Shown here piece by piece: positions 34,187 to 46,049 of a DNA stretch of 64,000 nt. Within the stretch, counting starts at the first letter, position 1. Each line of letters opens with the position of its first letter. The notes under the pieces were generated by a model that was given only the letters and a program-made list of their open reading frames with translations, did no database searches and was not told the DNA's origin. This DNA comes from Gnetum montanum (taxonomy: Eukaryota > Streptophyta > Gnetopsida > Gnetales > Gnetaceae): positions 85,251-149,250 of the forward strand of contig MNCI01007753.1 of the NCBI GenBank assembly GCA_015680685.1, given 5' to 3'. The position numbers and the translations under genes were made by a program.

Positions 34187-36809
34187 ATGTCCAAAAATCC
34201 TGAGATGCTTAAGTTGGATTTGGGAGAGTGCCTATCACATGGGCACTTGCTTTCAGAACCCACCTGGAACCGTTTATTATGCCGGTGGGTGAGTTCTATG
34301 AAATTATTTTATTGTGTAATCTATGCTACACTAGACACAAGTATTGACAGCGTATATATGCATTTTTGTGTGTGTTTCCTAGATTTTTATTGACAAAAAT
34401 GATCTCCACGGTGACATAGACGCCTTGGCGTTGGCACAGATGGCCCTACGGGAGTTTTCCTCTACTGAGAATGTGCATGCTGGTGTAATAGGCCAATTTG
34501 GGGGTGAGTTTAGAACCTATCCAACCTGGTATTCCCAATTTTATGGGAAGTGCATGGAAGCTAGTTGGTTGGATAGGGAATGGACATCCCTCAGGTTGCT
34601 CATCGTTGAAGATGTGTTGGTGGATCTCACACCATTTTCCACGCTGTTTAAACTTGCTACGCTAAGGTGTAAATTCATTGTTACATATTTGAGTGATGTT
34701 TACCTTTTGCTAATCCTCTCTCTTTTTTTTCTTTTTTGTTTATTTTTTTTACAAACTTTTTTAGTGAAGAAGAAATCCCAGGAGGTGACTGTGATTGCCT
34801 TCGAGGGCAACGAAACCAACCTCTTTTTTAAGTATGGGGAGGTGAAGGAGACCCAGTGTTGGCTCTACAATGGGGCCCCAACCACACTTGTCCATAACCT
34901 TCAAGAGGCTGGGCTTATGGACTTATTTTTGGCCGTCAACCCAAACATCCCACCTACCGAAATGCTTGCCCTAGCCAACTCCTCTGAAAAAGTAGATTTC
35001 TTCCACATATGTGTTCATGATATGCATGTTATGTTTGAGGTCAATGACCAGTTGTTTGCAGATCTTTTTGGTGTCCCTTCTGATGGTCTCCCTATGGGAG
35101 AAAAATCCAAAAAAGATGCACATAATTAGGAGGAAATCATGGAGTGGCTAGGGGCAGCCAAGGACCGAAAGGGGATCTATATGAAGAAAGTTAGGTTATG
35201 GGTGGCCAAAATGGTTTACCCTATCTTCCGTGCCTGTGCCTTCCCTAAGCTGCTATCCCAACGAAAAATCATTGGGATTGAGTAGGCTTGGATAATGAGG
35301 GACATCATGGAAGAGGGGACCCATTACAATTAGGCCAAGCACCTTTGTAGAGGCATGTAGGCTGAAATGGTCAAGCTTCATAGCCTATTTCAATGTGCAC
35401 CATGCCTTCTTCATAGCCTGCCTACAATGTTTTTTGGAATTCTTGGTAGTCCATAAGAATGGGGTCTGGGTACTACAAGATCGTAGCCATATTTTCAAAC
35501 CGTGGATCTGCCAAGTCTTCTGTACCACCTGATCTCAAGACCCCTCGGAAGCCATTGGGGAATCATTTTCAATGACAACCAGGGATTTGGTGGCATGCAA
35601 CTTTTAGGCCAAGGACAACATGGGAGAGACACTCCCCATTACCACCGATAGTGTGACAAGGGGGGAACACCTCATTGCAGAGACAGTGAGGATAAAATTG
35701 CAACACAAGAGGTTCCTTCCAGTTGAGGAACCTTCTTGCATAGATGAGGGAAGTAGGAAGAAGCTACGGCTCAAACTTTGCAGAGTGCAACCTCCGATTG
35801 GTAAGTTCTTTGTTTTTGTTTTTTTTCACTACAATGTGTTATGCTAGGTAGTGTAGCATAGCATAGAAACTGCTTCAAGTTGATGTTATCTACTTACTGC
35901 TATTATGCTTCATCAGTTGAGGAAGAAGAGGAAGAAAGGGAAGAAGTGGTAGTGGCCTTTACAACAGGGGCGACTAGTGCTAATGCGGAGGCTCTGGCCA
36001 TAGAGGAGGGGGCCTTGACTGATGAAGAAGGGACCCCTACTACAGAAGAAAGGGCCTCTGCCTGTAAGGAGGAGGTCTCTTTCGATGAAGAGGAGGCCCT
36101 TACAGATGAAGAGAGGGACCCAACCAATGAGGAAGAGGCACCATGGTAATTGGGAAGAGACCCTTGCTAATGACCCTTTTGCAGAGAGCAGCTTAGTGCT
36201 GGAGGGACACATGAGCATTGAGGACGTTGCTATGCTGTTGGCTTAGCTAGAAGGAGAGGGGCTTCATTTGGACACTATTGAGTTTGACCGCATATTTGAC
36301 AGTGTGCTGATGGGTGAGCCCCCCACTATCACCCATGAGGGTTTGCTGGGTAAGAGCTTTACACTATCATTTACACTATTCATTAGCCTTACTATGGTTC
36401 TCTCGACTTTAGCTAACACATTTTACCATGCAGCTGATACTACCGTTGATACCTCTGGCTCATCCTTGATCCGCCTGCGACCATGGATCGAGACCCCCAA
36501 CAAATTTTCTTTCATGGAGGGGGTGGTCGATGACATGATCAACAACTTAAACCAGGTCAACTCGGAAGTGGGTAAGTCAAAATTACTATGCTAGACTCTT
36601 TAAAATGTTGTTGCTTCAATATGCTAGTATGACTAATGCCTTTGTATATGCAGTTAGCATCTTCCTATCTCAAGTGGACCCTAAAAGAGTAGTTGAGGTC
36701 GATGTCGTGCTTGCATTTCCACCGGAGGTAACTGAAGTACCTCATTGCCTATACAATGAAACGAGCCAATGTGCACTGTACTCGGCATGCTCCTTATGGG
36801 AATGTAGGT
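34187..36809 (+). pseudogene. Antisense multi-intron gene of element B, 5' part
   Basis: Read opposite to gag-pol. Proposed introns, all GT..AG and phase-consistent: 34289-34382, 34669-34764, 35801-35916, 36350-36433, 36572-36653. Segments: SEPTWNRLLCRW then IDKNDLHGDIDALALAQMAL; GGEFRTYPTWYSQFYGKCME; VMFEVNDQLFADLFGVPSDG (about 35030-35095); a Trp/Arg region MEWLGAAKDRKGIYMKKVRL; and a Glu/Thr-rich acidic stretch starting VEEEEEEREEVVVAF (35917). Stops at about 35130, 35285, 35330 and 35360 and a frameshift near 35330 show decay. It is broken at 36809 by element F. No family is firmly recognised; the F.VPSDG region faintly recalls plant-transposon accessory proteins. Confidence 0.6.
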
Positions 36810-37608
36810 TGATGAGTGGCTAGGTATCCCTATGCCCAACCATATGAATCATGAGAGTTCACGCGCGACTCGGTCGAAATCCGTAGATTGTAAGCACTTA
36901 ACATACACCAGACTTCTAACCAGTGAAACCTTGGGTTAGAACGGTCATTGTCATCCTAATCTCACTTGTGAAGTTCTGTTTACATTGGTTAAGTGAGATT
37001 AAGGCTAATGATTTTTATATCTTTTTAATTATCTTTCAGCGACTAATTATATTGGAAAATAAGGATAGAATAATAATTAATCTAAAATTATCCTAATCTA
37101 AATCTTAACTATTCCTAACATAAGTATCTGGTCCCATCTTCCAAGCATGTTCTGAGCATCTCCTAAGGCTTCTGGGTTACAAAACGTTAAGCGTCACTGG
37201 GCTTACCAAGCATTTGGATTACGTTCAAGATGGTCGTACTTATGGCCTTAACGAATTACGAATAAACAATAGTGATTGAAATTATAATAACAAAAACATA
37301 AGTAATTAACAAGTAACTAATAAAGCATAAACATGTTAAACTATTAAATGCATAAAATAACTAAGTCCAAATGCTGCAAGGATTGCTTGAATAGTTCGTC
37401 TTTATTGTCATCATGCTAATAGGCTCAGNTCTTGCAGGAACAAACTACAAGAGCTTCACTACAACTACTCAAAAAGATGCCTAAATGAGGTGGAAGGCCC
37501 TCTTATTTATAGGCCAGGAAAGGTGGCTGTGTAAACAGGGCCACATTGATGCAGGGTGGCTGTGTATACATGGCCTAGTTGATGCATTGACTAAATGACA
37601 CTTCATCA
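36810..37608 (-). repeat. Left (3') LTR of element F
   Basis: The minus-strand TATA box is at 37504-37511. The single N at 37429 stands where the right LTR has about 70-80 further bases, which explains why this copy is 799 bp and the other 869 bp. Differences from the right LTR in the first 190 bp are about a dozen by eye, mostly transitions. Confidence 0.85.
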
Positions 37609-37615
37609 TACCCCC

Positions 37616-37734
37616 NNNNNNNNNNNNNNNNNNNNNNNNNNNNNNNNNNNNNNNNNNNNNNNNNNNNNNNNNNNNNNNNNNNNNNNNNNNNNNNNNNNNN
37701 NNNNNNNNNNNNNNNNNNNNNNNNNNNNNNNNNN
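37616..37734. other. Assembly gap (119 N) in element F
   Basis: An undetermined run just inside the left LTR. It hides the polypurine tract of F apart from its first bases (TACCCCC, 37609-37615). Confidence 0.95.
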
Positions 37735-37848
37735 AGTTACAGAGGAGGAAAAATTACAAAAATGGCAGTGTTCAGAGACAAAATTGAATACCTCGATGGT
37801 CCTGGAGCCTCTACTATGTAGGATGATGCATAAAATTGCTGGAGAAGA

Positions 37849-40703
37849 TCACATCATCCTTGAGGGTGGTGGTTTTGATGGACCTTCGCTAGCCTCTAGC
37901 CCATGCGTTGGTGGTGGCACAGATGTCGGTAGTCCTACGACAACTGCAACTTCTGGAGGTAGCCGGAAAGCCTCCAAAAGAGCCCTCATTTTTTCTTCTT
38001 TGCTTCTAGGGTTATTCACGATCCAGGTAGCTTCTCCAATGTGTGTTGGAACTAGAACTTTCCAAGGGCAAGGTAGTGCTGGAAGAAGTTCTTTTAAGTT
38101 GACAAACCAGTTGCAAACTGCTTGCATTCGATGTCGAACACTCGGATTGATGCCTGCAACTACTAGTAGTCATTCATTCTTTGGGCCAGGTCCTCCATGA
38201 CTATATGTTGTCCTTCAAAGCTTGGGTGGAGAACCTCGAGTTCTGTGTTTGCTATTTCCATCTTTTGTTTAGTTGCCTTGTGCGCCTGGAACTCATCCTC
38301 ATATAAGGAATATGAGGCGGCCACTTGTTTTTCTAATTCTGACCACGGTCTCCTAGCTGTGAGCATAGCCAAGTTTGCATATCAAAGGTTGACCAATTCC
38401 ATGTATTCTATCATTTCCTCGATTTGCAGCTCCTTTAGGTGAATTTTCACTTTATTGTAGGTGTTCAATCCATTGAAGATAGATGACCATATATCACCTC
38501 CCTCTCGGAGCTACTGTAGTGCTTGGTTCATCATGGCCTTAGCGACTTGAATGTGCTTCTCGTTCACCTCCTTCTGCAATCCCACTTGGTCCCTATAATT
38601 ATTTTTAACTTTTTCAAATTTTAGGGCCTCGTTCTTCCAAGCAAAAATTTCAATTGTAGACTTTTGTCGCAATGCCCAAACCTCCTCCATTGATAGATTT
38701 CTATTTTTAGCTGCCAAACTTCTTATGTCTGCATTCACCCTAGCTAGCTCCTCCTGCTGTTGGTGGATGAAATCTTTCATGTGTTCATTCTCTACACCAA
38801 CATTGCACAGGTGATGAACTTCCATGATTAGCCGCACGTTCTCTTGGTGAATCTCTGCCAAGTCCTTCTCTAAGTGATATGCTCAGGCGTCTGCTATGGA
38901 CTTATCAAGGATCACTGTCTCCCGAACATCCTCAACAACCTGAAGTTTAAGCTGAAGTTGTTGAAAAGCTTCATCTCTAGTGATTTCATAGTTGAGGATG
39001 GCTAGATCAGAAAGCTAGGCTCTTAATTGGGCTACCTATGTTGCCAAGCTCTAACAAGCAGCTTGAGCAATTTCTAGTTGCCCTTCCAAGATGATGCTCT
39101 TACCCCTTGCCGATAGCAGCTCCAACAGGGTTACAGTGATGTTGTCCAGAAGGTCGAAGACATTCAGAAATAGTTACCTGATTCCCACCAGTTGGTCCAA
39201 AAATTCTTCATGTTGGGCTACATCAATCTTGCTACGTGAAGTTTCAGCAGGCATCTGTACATCTTGTAGTCCATGAATGTTTAGTACAGGTGCTGCCGGT
39301 GCATTAAGAGCCGTAGCAATTGTATCAGCAACCACTTCGGTCGCAACTTCTTGTCCCTGGTGCTGCATCACCAGGACCGTTGCCTCTTTACCATCCTCCA
39401 AGTGTACCAATAAAGTAGCAGCATTCCTTGATATTTCGGGGAATAACTATTGTGTTGCGGTTGATATAGCTGGGATGCTTGGATCTATTCTGGTTGGAAT
39501 TGGTGCTCAGGTAGCGGAGAATATTGGCCTTGCTTTTTCAAGCAAGCTGACTAATTGAGCCACTTGCTCCAGGTGGCTCATGGCAGGGTGATAGACTGAA
39601 GTGTATTCTCCTCCACTAGTCCTACCAGATTCCTCTTGCTAGCTCAAGAGTGTTTCTCGGATCTCACAGATGTATTCTATTATGTTTTGCAAGCCTAGCT
39701 ACGTTGTTTGTGCAGGTGGTGGAGGTGGTTGCTGCTCTTCCTCTATCTATGTAATGGTAGGCATTTTATCTTTCATCATTTCTCATCATGAGGTAATTGG
39801 GATGCACCGGATGATATCATTAGAGTATCGTGCTATCCCTACCCATTTTCATAAATTTTGGATTAGGTAGGGAAAGGGGAGAGCTCGTTTTCCATTTTCG
39901 TTCTCAGCGAACCTTTTTTCAATCTCTAGAAATAATAGTTGTGGAATACTCATGGGAAATTTCCCACTCAAGGTGGCACACACACGAGCGGAGAAGGTAG
40001 TGATTTTGTTGGGTCTTACCGTTGGATTCAAATGATAAGATACGATCTTTGAGTATACTCTCTCCACTGTGGTCAAGGAACTGAATTCCTTGCGCTCTAC
40101 CCCATAGCACCATTGGATCCATTGCACCTTTACCTTTGGATCGGCCTATTTTAGAATTTCTGCCACATCTGCCCCAATTTCAAGCAGCCCTAGAGCTTGT
40201 GCTATTGCTTATAAAGAGTAAGAGACATAAATGTCTTTGATTCTTACTCTTGACCCTAGTTTCCAATTCATCTAGAAGAGATAAGTTTCTCCTAAGTACC
40301 ATTCACCACTGGTTGTGATGATTGGCCACATTGGAGAGTTTTGCAGTTGGAGTCTCATGTCTTCTGGTGCATGCTCAAGGAATGGTCCAAAATTTAGCTC
40401 TTGGAGGACTGTCCATTGCACCTTGCGTGGCATGATAGCATCAAGGAAGGCTTGGGTTAGGGTGACCTCAAGCTGCGGTGCTATCTCAGGAGTCTCATCC
40501 CTGAGCGATTGCTCATCGGGAATCTCCTCTTTGGGAATCTGATGAATAGATTCCACGTCAGGTCATTCGCGGAAGGGCCCAATGGCATGAGAGCCCTCTG
40601 CATACTCTGGAGGTTACACACCTCATCCCCTTCCCGTGTGTGGGCGCTTGTCCCTTGGTTGTGACGGTCCTTCATCCCTTGGGTGCCTCGGTTTGGGTGC
40701 CAT
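37849..40703 (-). pseudogene. 3' ORF of element F: large coiled-coil protein of the Athila-like family
   Basis: About 950 codons in element sense after integrase. The ATG at 40703 begins MAPKPRHPRDEGPSQPRDKR. Then come a Glu/Pro-rich part, SPMWPIITTSGEWYLGETYL (near 40300), VQWIQWCYGVERKEFSSLT, PTVRPNKITTFSARVCATLS and ENGKRALPFPYLIQNL (39849-40127). The C-terminal half is heptad-rich: MKDFIHQQQEELARVNADIR, LQKEVNEKHIQVAKAMMN, LEVLHPSFEGQHIVMEDLAQ. It ends near 37849. It occupies the env-like slot of Athila elements, but I see no signal peptide or transmembrane helix. The LPFP.LI motif is like plant-transposon accessory proteins. Several stops interrupt it. Confidence 0.65.
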
Positions 40704-40884
40704 ATGCAATCAAACATAACCGTCCATTAGACCATTCATAAGTAGTTTAAGATGGTCCATATATACTTTCTCAGTTTGACCAAGTTATGTTAATGGCACA
40801 AGCACATCGTTAAGTTTCCCGAAGCGTTAAGTTAGGGGTTAGGGCCAAAATTTTTGTAATTAAAAAACTAATTAATTAATTACA

Positions 40885-41150
40885 CAAAGGCACCCCCCAC
40901 AACTAAGAGCATACCTCTGGGTGCATAAAAAGGGCAAGGACAGATTGATGCGGACACACAATGGAATGTAGGTGCGTTGAGAACAGTTAGGAAAAAAAAT
41001 GGCAAAAAATCCCCTCAATTTGGACTCCAAATGATGAAAAATGAAGAAGTGTGGTGGGGTATATATAGGGATTGGGCATTGCGTCAACGGGGCCACGTAT
41101 ACACAGGCACTACATATACAGGGCCCCGTATATGCAGCACTGTTTACTCA
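40885..41150 (-). promoter_or_regulatory. Internal U3-like promoter and polypurine-tract-like block upstream of the F 3' ORF
   Basis: In element sense: GTATAC-containing array (41085-41130), then CCCTATATATACCCC (TATA, 41057-41071), then CTTAGTTGTGGGGGGTG (40890-40906), then the ORF start at 40703. The LTR of F also couples a TATA box (49853-49860) to an upstream array with GTATACACG and CGTATACGCG. TTAGTTGTGGGGG equals the start of the real polypurine tract of A (61310-61322). Confidence 0.55.
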
Positions 41151-41911
41151 TGGACCAGTGTTGACCAACCCATAAAACACTCAAAATGAGGAATTTGAAA
41201 ATCCAAATTGAGGTGATTGAAGTGAAAAAAAGGCCTGATCATGGCTAAGGACATGAGGAAGGTAATGGAGCCTGAAAAAGAGACAAAATTGGAGAATGGG
41301 ATGCAAAAAGAACTTCACAAGGACGAAATCGAACGATGGGACATAGAAAAAAATCAACCACGAAATCCAAAGGATGGGAGGCTTAATAAGCAAAACCAAA
41401 AATATGCAAGTGGGTCCTCACCATAGCAGGCAACAACCTTTGTAGCCCCTACATACCCTCAAGACTAGGGTCCGTGGGCCTGGGTGCTAAGAATTGGTGC
41501 TCGCCAGTGAAGACTCCAAACCAAGAGAACCCACCAAGGAATGAGAGACCTACAGAAAGCATGATGACACACAAAACATAAAAAGGGTAGTGAGGTGAGT
41601 ATGGAGAGGAGTGGAAATAGAGGAAGAGGAGAGAATGGAAAGTCTGAGTGTTGGCCACATGAAACTTTGTGTCCAATTATGGTTAAGTGACCCAGTAGAA
41701 CGTTCCGAAGGTCAGACCCAAAACCATCCACAATCAGTGACATCATAGTAATAAACGAAGTCCCGACCATCCCCCAAGGAAACCAGAATGACCCCACAGA
41801 GAACCACCACTCCAGGAAACATGTGAAGAAGGAAGTGAAACGGGACGAAGTTAGAGGGGACCAAGGAAGTCCCATAACTAAAGTGTATGGCCCATGAGAG
41901 GCAGTCTAAGG

Positions 41912-42072
41912 GGTGTGCTTTGAATTCCCCTACGATTCATTTTTCTTTTATTTTGTGTGGGGGAACCACACCATGCGAAGATCCATGCATGTTTGCATGC
42001 ATTCGACCAAGGGGTGTGCTTTGAATCCTCATTTTGTTTGTTTATTTTGTTTGAGGACCATACCATGCAAGG
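41912..42072 (-). ncRNA. Conserved stem-loop of the Athila-like family, two tandem copies in F
   Basis: Copy 1: outer helix 41912-41917 with 41967-41972 (GGTGTG/CACACC); inner helix 41923-41930 with 41960-41967 (element sense GGTTCCCC/GGGGAATT). Copy 2: inner helix 42024-42031 with 42052-42059 (GGTCCTCA/TGAGGATT). The outer helix of copy 2 has one mismatch. The sequence TTTGAAT next to the inner arm is constant in both. Confidence 0.6.
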
Positions 42073-42589
42073 TCGAACTTCCTAGAAGCTTCCATGGAGA
42101 GAGACTTGGAGTGGAAGGAAATCCGTGAGGACACACTAACAGCTCGGGGAATAGAACAGAACAACGAATAAAGCATTCCCCTTGAAGTCGCACCTGATTC
42201 AAACCATTGGGTCATCCCTCAGTCTGGGAATTACACAAGTCACACATTAATTAAAATGTTTTTAAGTGAAGGGGTTACATGTTTGCAACAAAAGAAAACC
42301 ATGGAATGGTGAATGGGCGAAGAGCATGGACTCACTGCCGAGTGTATGAAGTGAAAACAACGTAAAATCCAAGGACAACCATGCAATGGCAGGAGCTAGA
42401 TAACAAGGAAGACTATTATAGTACTCATAGTAATGAAAATTGACCATGCCAAACATCTAAAGTCAATACGACGACGTCTGCCATTACGCAAAAAAAAAAT
42501 AGACAAGTACAAAAAACGAAAAATAATTAAAGAAAATGAAAAGAGGTGCAAAGAATGTGCAAACGTCTGAACGATGGTGAAAGACAAAA

Positions 42590-42745
42590 AAGTGTAAAGC
42601 AATAAGTGTAAAACAAAAAAGTGTAAAAAATAAAACAAAAAACAAAAAATGATAAAAAAGGTGTAAAACAAAAAATGATAAAACAAAGAAGTGTAAAATA
42701 AAAAATTGTAAAACCAAAAAATGTAAAACAAAACATGATAAAATG
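42590..42745 (-). repeat. A-rich low-complexity tandem stretch behind integrase of F
   Basis: Irregular units of GTGTAAAACAAAAAA and AATGATAAAA, about 15 bp. It produces Phe/Leu-rich frames on the minus strand that are not genes. A comparable stretch follows integrase in D (19075-19250). Confidence 0.6.
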
Positions 42746-42906
42746 GTGAGGGGAGTAGGGAATGGATTAGTAGGGATGATGGTCTCCTCCATGACTAGGT
42801 GGAAAGGAGGAGACATGGAAATTGGAGCGTGGGCAACCAGCTAATGACGAGGTGGTGGCACTGGTTGTGTGGAGCTCACGGAAAGGTTTTAATTGTTGGT
42901 GGTTGA

Positions 42907-43965
42907 CTAATTGTGTTCTGGTGGGATCCCCAGGTTTGTGGATGAGCAAGGCCCTGGATGAAAAGGTTTCAGAGACAATATAAGATCCCTCCCATAGTGT
43001 CTGAAAATTTTTCGATTGGGATACATGTGAGGGGTTCCAATACAATACCTTGTCTTCACATCAAAATGTGACCTTCCGAATCCTAAGATCATGTCGTTTC
43101 TTGTTATAGGCCTTGTGAGTTTCATTTGGAAATAGGCTACTAGTTGGTTCTCATCTAGCACACTTAAATTGATTAATCGTTCATGTTGTGCTAGTGGTAG
43201 GTCAAGGCTAAGGTCATTGGCTATGGATAGTGTCCAAAGTTCTGCTTGGATTGGAAGTGTTGGAAACTTTCCATACACTAACTCGTAGGGAGAGTACCCT
43301 ACAGGAAGTTTCCAAGTGGAGCGATAGGCCCATAGGGCATTGTTGAGCTTGGTACTCCAATCCCTCTTGTATTTGCTAATGGTTCGGGTAAGGATCTTGG
43401 TGATCTCCCTATTGGTGACTTCGGCCTGCTCATTGGCTTGGGGGTGATAGGGTGTTGTAAATTTATGTGTTACCCCTAAGTGTTGCATGAGTTTCCAAAA
43501 AGTGACACCCGTGAAGTGAGTTCCATTGTTAGAAATGTGTGCATGTGGCACTCCAAACCTAGTTATGATTTGTTGTTGGAAAAATTGTGGGGCAGTGTTG
43601 GAAGAATAGTCGACGACGGCCGCCTCTTCTACCCACTTTGTATAGTAGTCCATAGCCACGATGATGTATGCATTTCCATTTGACAAGGGGGTGATGGGTC
43701 CCATGAAGTCAATACCCCAAATGTCGAAGGGCTCTAGTGGCTGGATCCACTGTTGAGGTCCCTCCAACCATGCCTTCATCCCACCATCTCTTTGGCATCA
43801 TTTGGAGGAGTGGGTGAAGCCTTGTGCATCCCTAAAAAGTGTAGGCTAGTAATACCTTGCAAGCAGGATTTTAATGGCCGTTCGGCATCTAGCATAGTGG
43901 CCCCCACAAGGCCCCTCATGAGCATCTTAGAGGATGCACAATGTATCATCATCAAGGAAACACCA
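42907..43965 (-). pseudogene. pol: Integrase of element F
   Basis: Open for 290 codons (43779-42907): IWGIDFMGPITP with the first catalytic Asp, HISNNGTHFTG where the second Asp has become Asn, and QAEVTNREITKILTRT with the catalytic Glu, then ALWAYRSTWKLPVGYSPYEL. The N-terminal zinc-binding part (43790-43965) is in other frames with stops. With the second catalytic residue replaced it is predicted inactive although much of the frame is intact. Confidence 0.85.
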
Positions 43966-44112
43966 TCGAACCAAGCCATCTATGCACACCTTGTAGAGGT
44001 GGCTATTGATTTCCATGAAACACTTGGCCTTATGGAGAAACTTATGTTTCTGCCGATGGTTCCATTCCTTTGGCAGCTCCTGGGTTGTAAGGTAGGTGAG
44101 GATGCAGTTGAA

Positions 44113-44700
44113 CTAAGGAGATTCCTTGGGTACTTGAGGATCAACAGTGCCTATGAAGAGGAGTTCATCTGGAAACTGATCGGATAAAGGCTTCTCCTCT
44201 TTTGTGTCATCCCATCGTAACTGGGACAAATGGTCAGCAACCACATTCTCGGTCCCCTTTCGATCTACCATGGTAAGATCAAACTCTTGAAGAATCACCA
44301 ACCACCAAATTATGCAGGGGCTCACCGTTGGTTTGTTCATCAGGAACTGAATAGCACTGTGGTTAGTGTGCACAAACACTTCGTATCCGAGCACATAGTG
44401 CCAAAATTTATCTAATGTGAACACCACCACCATCAACTCCTTCTCAGTGGTGGTATAGTTTAGCTATGCACCCACAATGCTACAACTTGTACAGTGGATA
44501 TAATATGTACGTTTCTGATCGTCACACTATGTAAGTACGACTTCCAAGGCGTAGTTGGAGGCATTCATCATAATGTAAAAAGATCTGGACCAATCAGGTG
44601 CCCATAGAACCAGAGCTTATATGAGTTTTTGTTTCAGCGCTTGGAATGCAGACTCGCATTCCTTGGTCCAAACAAATGGAGCATCCTTATTTGTAAGTTC
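44113..44700 (-). pseudogene. pol: RNase H of element F
   Basis: FWHYVLGYEVFVHTNHSAIQ, then FLMNKPTVSP, VILQEFDLTMVDRKGTENVV and ADHLSQL (44113-44436): the C-terminal RNase H motifs of Athila-type pol, reading nearly as in A (57821-58120) and D (62913-63167). The upstream half is in another frame. The usual D of VHTDH is N here. Confidence 0.8.
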
Positions 44701-45750
44701 TACCAACAGCCTGGCTATCTTCAAGAAGCACTCTATGAAATGCCGGTAGTAACCAATGTGTCCAAGGAATGACCGAACATCTTTGATGATACTTGGTTGG
44801 TGGGTTATTCCTTAGATGACCCTGATCTTTTCAGGGTCTATGCTGATCCCTGTTGATGAGATGCAATGCCCCAACAAAATTCCCTCTTGGACCATCAAAT
44901 GGCTCTTTTTCTAATTGAGCCACAGATTAATGTCTACACACGTCTTTAGAACCTGCTCTAGATGGTCCAAAGCTTGCTCGAACATGGCCCCATAGGTGGA
45001 GAAGTCATCCATGAAGACTTCTACACCACTGCCGATTTGTTGCTGGAAGATGCTTAGGACAAGGCGTTGTAATGTCGCAAGTGCATTGCACAAGCCAAAG
45101 GGCATCTTGTTATATGCAAAAGTCCCCCATGGACTCGTGAAAGTATTTTTGGCCTAGTCCTCTGGTGCTATTTGGATTTGGTTATAACCACTATAACCAT
45201 CCAAAAAGCTGTAGTATTGGTGTCCTACGATGGTGTCCAACACCTGGTCCACAAATGGAAGTGGGAAGTGGTCCTTGAAGGTCGCCATGTTGAGGAATCA
45301 GAAATCAATACAAACCCTCCACTTGCCACCTTTCTTGGGTACAATAATGAGTGGGCTAACCCATTCGCTATTGGCAAACGGAATAGATGAATCCCGCCTT
45401 AAACAATTTTTCGATTTCATATTTTATGATTTGCTTCAATTTGGGATTTAACCGTCTTTGTGGCTGTCGTCATGGCTTCATGGAAGGGTCAAGATAGATT
45501 TGGTGCTGGCAGACCCTGGGATCAACTCTAGTCAACTCTGGATATGACCATGCAAATGCAGTAACCCATTTGTTTACCATAACCAGTAACTTCTTTTTCT
45601 ATTCAGGACCAAGAGTGGCATTGATAATTACTAGCTTGCCATTTTGCAAGAATGCATATTCCAAGTGAGCTGGTAAAGAATTTAGTTCCAGGGGCTCTTA
45701 TTTGAAGCTCTTAGGGATTTTTAGTGTTCCCCAGTCATCTTGGTCATCAA
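44700..45750 (-). pseudogene. pol: Reverse transcriptase of element F
   Basis: MPFGLCNALATLQRLVLSIF and VEVFMDDFSTYGAMF (44911-45105; FMDD at 45004-45015). The N-terminal segments near 45300-45700 are scattered over three frames. The order and motifs match element A. Many frameshifts. Confidence 0.8.
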
Positions 45751-46049
45751 CAATGGAAATTTGTTGATGAATCTCCTCCATCTCATCCATGCTATCAACA
45801 TAGGCTTGCACTAGCCCCTCAGATAGTTCCATGCATAATGTGCTGCCATTAGGATTAGCTGTCAGCCACTGGGTGCCCTCTTGGTTAGTGGCTGCTGCGT
45901 ATAGGCACTGTTAGATAGGTGATTCCTCGGTACAATGACTGCATGCCTGAATGCATATCTGCTTAGTGAACCATAACTATTGCACACAGTTGCACCCTAA
46001 TTCACTATACGTGATGCATGAAACTCTTTTCTTCTTGGTCTTTTGGAAA

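Noticed and set aside
34669-34764. Continuous 234-codon frame through 34425-35129
   Set aside because: The middle 96 bp has intron features (GTAAAT donor, T-rich tract, TTTTAG acceptor) and encodes only hydrophobic low-complexity residues; the spliced reading is preferred.
37595-38200. Plus-strand ORF across the N run
   Set aside because: It is open only because undetermined bases carry no stops; the minus strand here is the 3' ORF of F.
42396-42816. Phe/Leu-rich open frames that look like membrane proteins
   Set aside because: They arise from the A-rich GTGTAAAACAAAA-type low-complexity stretch read on the other strand; no start context, no homolog in the D copy.
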